DNA of 9,514 nucleotides from Acidobacteriota bacterium (GTDB lineage: Bacteria; Acidobacteriota; Vicinamibacteria; Vicinamibacterales; UBA8438): assembly GCA_011523485.1 (NCBI GenBank), contig WTGR01000295.1, positions 1 to 9,514 on the forward strand, in the 5' to 3' direction. Made by a program: the position numbers and the translations under genes. Each line of letters opens with the position of its first letter. Position 1 is the first letter of the stretch. The notes under the pieces were generated by a model. That model did not search any database. It was given only the letters and a program-made list of their open reading frames with translations, and had not been told where the DNA came from. Of the stretch, positions 1-5,774 are shown one piece after another.

Positions 1-38
1 CCGCCGCCGGCCGCCGAGCCCAGGATCCGAACGCGCAC
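1..38 (-). CDS. pqqB: PqqB, start of gene only (PQQ biosynthesis)
   Basis: Only the first 12 complete codons are inside the window. The minus strand from a GTG at 38 reads (M)RVRILGSAAGGG, the characteristic beginning of PqqB, a metallo-beta-lactamase-fold protein of pyrroloquinoline quinone (PQQ) synthesis. Known PqqB proteins open with a strand followed by a glycine-rich LGSAAGGG turn, and the match here is close to exact. An AGGG (48-51 on the minus strand) lies 9 nt before the GTG. The gene begins 24 bp downstream of the pqqA stop on the same strand, the usual pqqA-pqqB order, so the two are probably one transcript continuing beyond the left edge. The identity rests on a short stretch, but the adjacent pqqA makes it strong. 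Confidence 0.85.
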   Translation of the reverse strand, partial: MRVRILGSAAGG

Positions 39-62
39 AGCGAACGACCCTGTCGATCCCGC

Positions 63-137
63 CTAGCGGCTGTTGACGTAGAAGGTGACTTCCATCGACA
101 GCGAGATCGCCTTGAACTCGGGCTTCGTCCAGGTCAT
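63..137 (-). CDS. pqqA: PqqA, 24-residue PQQ precursor peptide
   Basis: This complete micro-gene encodes the ribosomal peptide from which the cofactor PQQ is made. The peptide begins MTWTKPEFKAISL and ends TFYVNSR. Glu16 and Tyr20 have the E-x3-Y spacing of the pair that the radical SAM enzyme PqqE, with chaperone PqqD, cross-links and that becomes PQQ. The MxWxKPxF opening and the length (family about 22-29 residues) are typical. The ATG is set by an AAGGAG ribosome-binding site (146-151) 8 nt upstream. pqqB follows 24 bp downstream on the same strand. A promoter candidate lies at 191-219, giving a leader of about 45-50 nt. PQQ serves periplasmic quinoprotein dehydrogenases; none is encoded in this window. 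The gene is shorter than most gene-calling cut-offs and easily missed. Confidence 0.95.
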   Translation of the reverse strand: MTWTKPEFKAISLSMEVTFYVNSR

Positions 138-145
138 CTTGGCTA

Positions 146-151
146 CTCCTT
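146..151 (-). promoter_or_regulatory. pqqA ribosome-binding site
   Basis: The minus strand reads AAGGAG, 8 nt before the pqqA ATG. This is a near-perfect Shine-Dalgarno sequence and supports translation of this very short frame. It is one of the strongest such sites in the window, as expected for a precursor peptide. Confidence 0.8.
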
Positions 152-190
152 GGTAGTTCCGAAGAAACGCCGTGAACTTCCGAAGGACGG

Positions 191-219
191 AGCATACCAC
201 TCCCGTCAAGAGCAGGCAA
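191..219 (-). promoter_or_regulatory. candidate sigma-70-type promoter of pqqA
   Basis: On the minus strand TTGCCT (219-214) is followed after exactly 17 nt by TATGCT (196-191). Each hexamer matches the consensus at 4 of 6 positions and the spacing is ideal. It sits in the 159-bp gap between the MATE gene and pqqA and would start transcription near 184. The remaining gap, toward the MATE end, is a GC-rich stretch; I saw no hairpin followed by a T-run on the minus strand, so read-through from the MATE gene is possible. Confidence 0.5.
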
Positions 220-296
220 GGGGCGGCGTGGATTTTTCGATCTCGGGGTCGAGCGCCGGCCTCCCCGCCCCCGGAGCCGGAACGCGGGCGCTTGCG

Positions 297-1658
297 TCAA
301 ACACGCAGCGTGCGCCAGCGCCCGCTGCGGAAGAGCCGCTGCATCAGCAGCACCTGCACCGCCGGCGCCGCCACCCACGCGAGCAGCGCGCCCTCCGGCT
401 CCCAGCCGAGCCCGACCAGCAGGACCAGCGTCAGCGCCAGCAGGACGCCCCACTGCGTCACGACGGTGTAGCGGAAGATCGGCTTCGTATCGCCCGCCCC
501 GGTCAGCGCTCCCTGCGTGCCGATGCTGAGCGAGCTGAAGAACTGTGCGACGGCGAACCAGCGCAGCACGGTGGCGCCGAGCGCCGCGACTTCGGGGTCG
601 ACGATGAACAGCGCCGCGATCGGCTCGGCGAGCACGAACGTCGCCGCCACCACCGCGGCCATGATCAGCCCGAGCAGCAGCACGGCACGCTGGCCGATGG
701 ACTGCGCCAGATCGAACCGCCGCGCACCGACCGCCTGGCCGACGAGCGTCGCGGCGGCCACCTGAAAGGCCAACGCGGGAAGCACGCTGACCAGGCGCAC
801 CTGGAGGCCGACGCCCACGGCGGCGTGCAACGACGCCCCGAGCGGCACGACGCCGAGCAGGGCCAGATAGACGAGGCGCGCCCCGTTGCGGGCGATGGCG
901 GCGAGGGCCGGCGACGTCCCGATGCGCAGGATGCGCCGCACCAGCCCCCAGTCGACGCCTCCCCAGGGCCGCACCCGCAGGCGCGCGTGCCGGGTGCCGC
1001 GCACCAGCAGCACGAGGTAGGCCGCCGCCCCGAGGCCGCGCGCCGCCACCGTGCCGATTGCCGCCCCCGCCACGCCGTAGGCGGGCACCGCGCCGGCGCC
1101 GAAGACGAAGACGTAGTTGAGTCCGATGTTCAGCACGCTGACCACGGCGGCGAGCTTCAGCGGCGTCAGCGTGTCGCCGGTCCCCCGGAAGACCGCCGCG
1201 GCCACGACGCTCGTCCACAGAAAGAGCGTGCCCAAGAAGTAGATGTGCAGGTAGGGGACGCCGTGCGCCAGCGTCTCGCCGCTCGCCTGCAACGCCACCA
1301 GCAACGGCCGGCTCGCGAGGTAGCCGACCAGCGTGGTGGGCACGCCGAGCAGGACGACGAGGCGAAAGCTCTGCCGGACCGCGCCGTCGACCTGCGCGCG
1401 GTTGCCGGCGCCCACACCCTGGCTGACCAGCGTGATCACGCCGGTCGCCACCGCCAGCGCCGCCGATTCGAGCAGGAAGGTGACCTGCCGGTTGAGACCG
1501 ATGGCCGCCGTCGCCTCGCTCCCGAGCCCGCGGACCATCAGGAAGTCGGCCGTACCCAGGCTCAGCTCGAGGACGCTGTAGACGAGCGTGGGCCAGGCGA
1601 GCGCCCAGATGCGGCGGTACGAGCCGCGGTCGGCGGATTCAGGGGACGAATCGGGCAT
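297..1658 (-). CDS. MATE-family efflux transporter
   Basis: A complete 453-residue polytopic inner-membrane protein of the MATE family, which exports drugs or metabolites in exchange for Na+ or H+. The hydrophobic pattern fits about 12 membrane segments in two homologous halves. The halves can be seen as repeated motifs: LVSQGVGAGN (77-86) matches LVGQAVGARR (305-314), and RGTGDT (158-163) matches TGAGDT (386-391). GxGDT is a hallmark found once per half in MATE proteins. Length agrees with the family (about 440-470). The ATG at 1658 has a GGAAAG site (1667-1672) 8 nt upstream. It is divergent from brnT with 59 bp between them and lies upstream of pqqA on the same strand. The substrate cannot be read from the sequence; co-transcription with pqq genes is possible but not shown. 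Confidence 0.93.
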   Translation of the reverse strand: MPDSSPESADRGSYRRIWALAWPTLVYSVLELSLGTADFLMVRGLGSEATAAIGLNRQVTFLLESAALAVATGVITLVSQGVGAGNRAQVDGAVRQSFRLVVLLGVPTTLVGYLASRPLLVALQASGETLAHGVPYLHIYFLGTLFLWTSVVAAAVFRGTGDTLTPLKLAAVVSVLNIGLNYVFVFGAGAVPAYGVAGAAIGTVAARGLGAAAYLVLLVRGTRHARLRVRPWGGVDWGLVRRILRIGTSPALAAIARNGARLVYLALLGVVPLGASLHAAVGVGLQVRLVSVLPALAFQVAAATLVGQAVGARRFDLAQSIGQRAVLLLGLIMAAVVAATFVLAEPIAALFIVDPEVAALGATVLRWFAVAQFFSSLSIGTQGALTGAGDTKPIFRYTVVTQWGVLLALTLVLLVGLGWEPEGALLAWVAAPAVQVLLMQRLFRSGRWRTLRV

Positions 1659-1717
1659 CCATCTTGCTTTCCGAAGCGCGCGGCGAGCGTCTGTGACCTA
1701 CGGCCGAGGCCGGACCA

Positions 1718-2050
1718 GTGTATATCAAGGTAATATACAACTCAGCGGTGATCGATGTCGGTTCGATCGTTGGGTTCCAATGGGATGCCGGCAACGCCCG
1801 GCAGAGTGCCCTCAAGCATGGCGTCACCCGAGCGGAAGCCGAGCAGGTGTTCCTCACCGAGCCGCCGCTGATCGTCGAGGACGCGCGCCACAGCCAGGCC
1901 GAGCCTCGCTTTCACGCTCTCGGGGTGACGAGGCTGGGGCGCCGGTTGCACGTCACGTTCACGTTGCGGGAGGACGATACCAGGATCCGTGTGATCTCCG
2001 CCCGCGACATGCACCGTACGGAGAGAGCCCGATATGACCAACACGCGTGA
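1718..2050 (+). CDS. brnT: BrnT-family toxin (DUF497), RelE-like ribonuclease
   Basis: A 110-residue protein of the BrnT family, the toxin of a type II toxin-antitoxin system. BrnT has a RelE-like fold and cleaves RNA to stop translation until BrnA neutralises it. Diagnostic motifs are FQWDAGNA (20-27) with KHGV (33-36), and the C-terminal RIRVISAR (89-96) followed by R100-x2-ER and Y106. Two GTG starts compete. The one at 1718 has GAGG (1706-1709) 8 nt upstream. The one at 1748 would give 100 residues, closer to the usual length of about 90-100, and would leave the AT-rich palindrome outside the gene, but it lacks a ribosome-binding site. The 3' end overlaps the antitoxin gene by 17 bp. The toxin-first order is typical of brnTA. 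The family call is firm; the start is not. Confidence 0.87.
   Translation: MYIKVIYNSAVIDVGSIVGFQWDAGNARQSALKHGVTRAEAEQVFLTEPPLIVEDARHSQAEPRFHALGVTRLGRRLHVTFTLREDDTRIRVISARDMHRTERARYDQHA
1719..1739. promoter_or_regulatory. AT-rich palindrome, likely BrnTA operator
   Basis: TGTATAT (1719-1725) and ATATACA (1733-1739) form a perfect 7-bp inverted repeat around a 7-bp spacer. It is a strikingly AT-rich island in GC-rich DNA, at the divergent MATE/brnT boundary. BrnA-type antitoxins repress their own promoters by binding inverted repeats, so this is a natural candidate operator, and its TA-rich arms could also supply -10 elements. No good -35 was seen. It overlaps the first codons if brnT starts at 1718, but lies just upstream if brnT starts at 1748. 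Confidence 0.5.
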
Positions 2051-2342
2051 ACGGCCTGCCCCATTTGGAAGCGAAACCGAGGAGAGAGCCTTCTGGGAAA
2101 CTCATGATTCGAGCGCGCACGTCGACTGGAAGCGGGCGACGCGGGTCCGGTTCCCCAACCTGAAGCCGTCGACGAAGGCGATTTCCCTGCGGCTCCCGGT
2201 CGATCTGCTCGAGCGCATCAAGGTGGCCGCCAACCAGCGGGATGTCCCCTACCAGTCACTGATCAAGGTCTGGCTGGCGGAGAGAGTCGATGCGATGCAG
2301 CCCCGGGAGGAACTCTCCGCGTCACTGCGACCGGACGACTGA
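2034..2342 (+). CDS. brnA: BrnA/CopG-type antitoxin, ribbon-helix-helix
   Basis: A 102-residue antitoxin paired with the upstream BrnT. The N-terminal part (about 13-45) holds the ERAFWETHDSS segment and VRFPNLKPST, typical of the CopG-antitoxin/BrnA group that wraps the toxin. The C-terminal half is a ribbon-helix-helix DNA-binding domain: strand KAISLRLP (48-55), then helices about 56-69 and 72-86, including VPYQSLIKVWLAER. Such proteins dimerise, bind the toxin and repress the shared promoter, probably at 1719-1739. The ATG overlaps the brnT end by 17 bp and is preceded by GGAGAGAG (2020-2027), so translation is coupled. It ends 1 nt before the M20 peptidase ATG, so the toxin-antitoxin transcript may run into that gene. 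Confidence 0.88.
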   Translation: MTNTRERPAPFGSETEERAFWETHDSSAHVDWKRATRVRFPNLKPSTKAISLRLPVDLLERIKVAANQRDVPYQSLIKVWLAERVDAMQPREELSASLRPDD

Positions 2343-2343
2343 C

Positions 2344-3858
2344 ATGACCGCCGGGGATCGCTTCGAGACCGGGCATCGTTTCGAGACCGGGAGAGCCGAC
2401 CGCCGGCCGTCCCCGTCGGCGCAGGAGGGCGCACGGCGCGCGGCCGCGAACGTCGATGCCGCGATCTCGACGCTGGCCACGCTCGTCGCCTTTCCGACGG
2501 TGGCCGCCCCGCCGGCGCCGAACGTGCAACTGGCGGCGTTCCGGCGCCTGAAGGAGTACCTGTCGCGCCTTTCCGACAACTGGGACTTCGACGTCGAGGA
2601 CCACGGGGCAGCCCTGGTGATCGGCCTTGGTCGGGCGCAGGACCGCCTGGGGATCCTGACCCACGGAGACGTGCAGCCGGCGGACCGCGAGCGGTGGCGC
2701 GGCGACCCGTTCACGCTGGACACGACGAGCGAGCCGGGCCGGCTCATCGGCCGCGGCGTCGAGGACGACAAGGCATCCGTAGCCACCGCGCTCCACGCGA
2801 TGCGCGCGGTGAGCGAGCTCGGCGTGCCGCTGCGGCGCCGGATCGAGCTCATCGTCTCGATGACGGAGGAATCGGACTGGACCCCGTTCCGGGAGTTCGT
2901 CCGCGGCTGGGACCCGCCGGCGCTCAACGTGGCCCTCGACGCCAAGTACCCCGTGGTGACCGCGGAGAAGGGAACGGGCGGCATCTTCCTGACGGTGTCG
3001 CCGGACCCGTCCGTCCAACCCCGCCCGGTGCGGCGCGGCGCCCGTCTCGTATCGCTCACCGGCGGCGAGGCTCGGACCCGGGTTCCCGCGGCGGCGGTGG
3101 CGGTCATCGAGAACGCGGGACCGGAATTGGCGGCAGAGTTGCGCGCCGCCGCGGATCCGTCGTGCGGCGTGACCTTCGCACTGGAATCGGAAGGCGACGT
3201 GCTCACGGTGCGGGCGCGCGGCGCGGCCGCCCACTCGTCCACGCCCTGGGAGGGCCGCAACGCCGTCACGCATCTGGCGGCGCTGCTGGCGCGCCGCGAC
3301 TGGCCGCCGACGCCCGCGAGCCGCATGCTGCAGCTCGTCGTCGACCTGGTCGGCACCGGCGACCTCGCCGAGCGCTTCGGCGGCCTGGCCTGCGCGCATC
3401 CCTTCATGGGCCCGCTCACCCTCGTCCTGACCCGCCTCTATCCCTGCGACGACGGGGGCCTCGAGGCGTGCCTCAACCTCCGCTGCCCGGTCGGACGCAG
3501 CCGGGAGCAGGTCGAGATGCAGGTCCGCGAGACGGTCGAGGCCTGGACGGTGCGGCACGGAGGCGCGGCGCCCGGCTGGCGGCTCACGATGGGAGACCCG
3601 TACTACCTGGAATCGGCGCCCCACGTGCCGGTGCTGGTCGACGTGTACCATCACTACACCGGGCAGCACGACGCGGGACCCGTCGCGGTGGGCGGCGGCA
3701 CGCAGGCCCGCCTGCTGCCCAACGGGGTCAATTTCGGACCCTCAATGCCGGGTGCGGCCTACACCGGGCACAGCGACCACGAGTTCGTGACGGTCGAGCA
3801 GTTCCGACTGAACCTGATGATGCAGGCGGCGATGCTGGTGGAGCTGGCCGCCGGGTGA
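2344..3858 (+). CDS. M20-family metallopeptidase, PepV-like dipeptidase
   Basis: A 504-residue di-zinc peptidase of the M20/ArgE/PepV group, which cleaves dipeptides or related amides. The metal ligands and catalytic residues are recognisable: H107-x-D109 (LTHGDV), D141 (GVEDDK), the general-base pair E175-E176 (MTEESDW), D199 (ALDAKYP) and a C-terminal GHSDHE with H476/H479. H297 in GAAAHSSTPWEGRNAV matches the lid-domain histidine of PepV. MTEESDW, DAKYP and EKG point to the PepV side of the family. No signal peptide is seen, so it is probably cytoplasmic. The ATG at 2344 lies 1 nt after the brnA stop with only a weak ribosome-binding site. An ATG at 2290 (18 residues longer, inside brnA) has a better one, GGAG at 2279-2282, but its extra residues look like noise. 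The substrate is unknown. Confidence 0.9.
   Translation: MTAGDRFETGHRFETGRADRRPSPSAQEGARRAAANVDAAISTLATLVAFPTVAAPPAPNVQLAAFRRLKEYLSRLSDNWDFDVEDHGAALVIGLGRAQDRLGILTHGDVQPADRERWRGDPFTLDTTSEPGRLIGRGVEDDKASVATALHAMRAVSELGVPLRRRIELIVSMTEESDWTPFREFVRGWDPPALNVALDAKYPVVTAEKGTGGIFLTVSPDPSVQPRPVRRGARLVSLTGGEARTRVPAAAVAVIENAGPELAAELRAAADPSCGVTFALESEGDVLTVRARGAAAHSSTPWEGRNAVTHLAALLARRDWPPTPASRMLQLVVDLVGTGDLAERFGGLACAHPFMGPLTLVLTRLYPCDDGGLEACLNLRCPVGRSREQVEMQVRETVEAWTVRHGGAAPGWRLTMGDPYYLESAPHVPVLVDVYHHYTGQHDAGPVAVGGGTQARLLPNGVNFGPSMPGAAYTGHSDHEFVTVEQFRLNLMMQAAMLVELAAG
2356..2391 (+). repeat. 18-bp tandem duplication in the peptidase N-terminus
   Basis: Two adjacent 18-bp units, 2356-2373 and 2374-2391, agree at 16 of 18 positions and keep the reading frame. 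They encode DRFETG followed by HRFETG near the start of the M20 peptidase. The duplication lies before the conserved domain (which begins near residue 30), so it lengthens a nonconserved tail without touching the catalytic fold. Confidence 0.75.
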
Positions 3859-3863
3859 CGGAC

Positions 3864-4259
3864 CTACTGCTTGTTCGCGGTCCAGTCCCCGGAGCCGTAC
3901 CAGACGAAGTGGCCCTCATCGCCGGCGATGGTGGCGCCGTCGATCTCGCCCGAGAGGTTGATGGGCATGTCGCCGTCGAGGTCCGGCACGATGAACACGA
4001 ACGCGATCGTGTTGCCGTCGACGGAGCCCTCGACGGGCAGGGTGCCCTCGCCATCGTGCATGTCGATCTCGCCGCCCAGGGTGGCGCCGTTCTGCTCGAA
4101 GGTGACGGTCCAGGTGTGCTCGCCCGTCTGGGTGTCGAGGCCGATGCGCCAGATGCCGCTCACGTCGGACTGCGCTTGGATGCCGGCGCCGGAGAAAGCG
4201 GCGGCCAGCGCGACGGCGGTGAATCCCAGGATGGCTGTCGTTCGCGTGCGTCTCGTCAT
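3864..4259 (-). CDS. small secreted beta-rich protein, function unknown
   Basis: I do not recognise a named family. The 131-residue product starts with a basic stretch (MTRRTRTT) and a hydrophobic segment (about 9-27) ending near GIQAQ, a Sec-type signal peptide with likely cleavage around residue 29-30. The mature part of about 100 residues begins SDVSGIW. It alternates short hydrophobic strands with glycine/aspartate turns: TWTVTFEQNGATLGGEID, VEGSVDGNTIAFVF, NLSGEIDGATIAG. These look like repeated beta-hairpins of a small barrel or sandwich, as in many uncharacterised lipocalin-like secreted proteins of Acidobacteria. It is strongly acidic with no cysteines. Start choice: AGGAG (4265-4269) gives 5-nt spacing to the ATG at 4259, but only 2 nt to the ATG at 4262. 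It runs tail-to-tail into the peptidase gene (5-bp gap) and is divergent from the OFA transporter. Confidence 0.72.
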   Translation of the reverse strand: MTRRTRTTAILGFTAVALAAAFSGAGIQAQSDVSGIWRIGLDTQTGEHTWTVTFEQNGATLGGEIDMHDGEGTLPVEGSVDGNTIAFVFIVPDLDGDMPINLSGEIDGATIAGDEGHFVWYGSGDWTANKQ

Positions 4260-4289
4260 CATCACTCCTGTCCGCTCGTGGGCTCGCCA

Positions 4290-4317
4290 ATTCTACGGCA
4301 CCGGCCGCGCGGCACAA
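4290..4317 (-). promoter_or_regulatory. candidate promoter of the secreted-protein gene
   Basis: On the minus strand TTGTGC (4317-4312) is followed after 16 nt by TAGAAT (4295-4290), a -10 that matches the consensus at 5 of 6. The -35 is weak (3 of 6). It would give a leader of about 25 nt containing the AGGAG site. Confidence 0.4.
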
Positions 4318-4379
4318 ACCGGACGCCGCCGGCGCCGCCGAATCGGCAGGCCGGGCGACCGGAACGGCGGGGACGCGAG

Positions 4380-4385
4380 TAGAAT
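4380..4385 (+). promoter_or_regulatory. candidate -10 element for the transporter operon
   Basis: TAGAAT matches the -10 consensus at 5 of 6 in an otherwise GC-dominated intergenic region, about 110 bp before the OFA transporter ATG. No convincing -35 was seen; the nearest resemblance, GCGACC at 4355-4360, has 19-nt spacing. The GC-rich leader of about 100 nt (4392-4496) shows no riboswitch I could recognise. Confidence 0.3.
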
Positions 4386-4496
4386 GTGTGGCCGGCCGGC
4401 TCGGGCGACGAACGCGGCCCCCGCCGGCGTGGCAGTTCGCAGCGGCGGGAACCAGACCGCGACGCCGCCGGGCGTCGAGACGAGAGGAGCGCCCGA

Positions 4497-5756
4497 ATGA
4501 CTGACGCGACCGCAGGCTCTGCCGATTCCACGCCGAACCGCTGGCTCCCGCTCATGGGCGGGGTGCTGATGAACCTGGCCCTCGGCGTCATCTACGCCTG
4601 GAGCGTCTTCGTGGCGCCGTTCGACGCCGACTTCGGCTGGACGCGCACCGAGGTCTCGGTGGTCTTCACCATCGCCATCCTCTCGGTCGGCTCCTGGTTC
4701 GTGGTCGCCGGCTTCCTGCAGGACCGCTTCGGACCGCAGAAGGTCGCCGCGTTCGGCGGCATCCTCTACGCGCTCGGCTTCTTCCTGGCCAGCCAGACCG
4801 AGTCGCTCATCTGGCTCTACGTCACCTTCGGCGCCATCGCCGGCGCCGGCAACGGCTTCGGCTACGCGATCCCCATCCCGGTCTGCTCGAAGTGGTTCCC
4901 CGACCGGCGCGGGCTTGCGGTCGGCCTCGTCGTCGGAGGCTACGGCGCCGGCTCCGGCATCTACGGACCGCTCGCGCGGGAGTGGCTGATCCCGACCTAC
5001 GGCTGGCAGGGAACGATGCAGATTTCCGCAGTGATCTTCCTGGTGATGACGCTGGTCGCGGCCTATCTGCTGAAGAACCCGCCGGCGGGCTACCGGCCTC
5101 CGACCCCGGCGGCGGCGCCCGCCGCGGGCGGCGCGCCGAAGGCGGCTGCACCGGCGACCGGACACGACTTCACCACCGCGGAGATGGTCCGCACGCCGAC
5201 CTTCTATTTCCTCTGGGTCGCCTACTGCCTGGGCGCGGCGGCCGGCCTGATGGTGATCAGCCAGCTCGTCCCGGTGGGCGCCGCGGCCGGCCTGGGCGCG
5301 GCGGCGGCCCTCGGGCTGACGATCGGCGCCGTCGGCAACACCGGCGGGCGGGTGCTCTCGGGCTGGATGTCCGACACGTTCGGCCGGCTCAACACCCTGC
5401 GGCTGATGGTGCTGCTCTCGGCCGCGGCGCTCCCGCTCTTCCCGCTCTTCGCGGGGCAGGTAATCCTGTTCTACCTGCTGCTGGTCGTCATCTACTACTG
5501 CTACGGCACGCTGCTGTCGGTCTTCGCCTCCACCTGCGCCGATTTCTACGGCACGAAGCACATGGGGGTGAACTACGGCCTGCTGTTCTCCGCGTGGGGC
5601 GTCGCCGGCATCGTCGGGCCGGTGATCGCGGGCCGCGTCTTCGACGCGTCCGGCGACTACGAGCTGGCCTTCTACCTGGCGGCGGGGCTGTCGGTGGTCG
5701 CGCTCGGCGCGCTCATGCTGTCGAAGCAGCCGCAGGCGCCGGCGCAGGCCTCCTGA
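4497..5756 (+). CDS. OFA-family MFS transporter (oxalate/formate antiporter-like)
   Basis: A complete 419-residue major-facilitator carrier of the OFA family, whose founding member OxlT exchanges oxalate for formate. Recognisable parts are the first membrane segment GVLMNLALGVIYAWSVFVAPF (22-42), a motif-A loop DRFGPQKV (76-83), and IPVCSKWFPDRRGLAVGLVVGGYGAGSG (127-153), which carries the family's KWFPDRRG. In the second half GGRVLSGWMSDTFGR (283-297) and FYGTKHMGVNYGLLFSAWG (350-368) are typical. Hydrophobicity fits 12 membrane segments, with an Ala/Pro-rich loop (about 196-222) joining the halves. The ATG is set by AGAGGAG (4483-4489), 7 nt upstream. atoE follows after 18 bp, so the two form an operon. 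The substrate is probably a small carboxylate; I could not place OxlT's Arg/Lys substrate pair without an alignment, so oxalate is not claimed. Confidence 0.9.
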   Translation: MTDATAGSADSTPNRWLPLMGGVLMNLALGVIYAWSVFVAPFDADFGWTRTEVSVVFTIAILSVGSWFVVAGFLQDRFGPQKVAAFGGILYALGFFLASQTESLIWLYVTFGAIAGAGNGFGYAIPIPVCSKWFPDRRGLAVGLVVGGYGAGSGIYGPLAREWLIPTYGWQGTMQISAVIFLVMTLVAAYLLKNPPAGYRPPTPAAAPAAGGAPKAAAPATGHDFTTAEMVRTPTFYFLWVAYCLGAAAGLMVISQLVPVGAAAGLGAAAALGLTIGAVGNTGGRVLSGWMSDTFGRLNTLRLMVLLSAAALPLFPLFAGQVILFYLLLVVIYYCYGTLLSVFASTCADFYGTKHMGVNYGLLFSAWGVAGIVGPVIAGRVFDASGDYELAFYLAAGLSVVALGALMLSKQPQAPAQAS

Positions 5757-5774
5757 TCGGATTCGGACGAGACC

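Noticed and set aside
230..296. Possible terminator after the MATE gene
   Set aside because: GC-rich segments can pair, but on the minus strand they are followed by an A-run rather than a T-run, so they do not form a standard intrinsic terminator.
150..1733. A 527-codon plus-strand frame opposite the MATE gene
   Set aside because: Low-complexity Arg/Gln/His-rich product with no recognisable domain; an antisense shadow that also covers the pqqA ribosome-binding site and promoter.
2694..4382. A 562-codon plus-strand frame overlapping the M20 peptidase
   Set aside because: An out-of-frame Arg/Gly-rich shadow; the peptidase frame has all the metal ligands.
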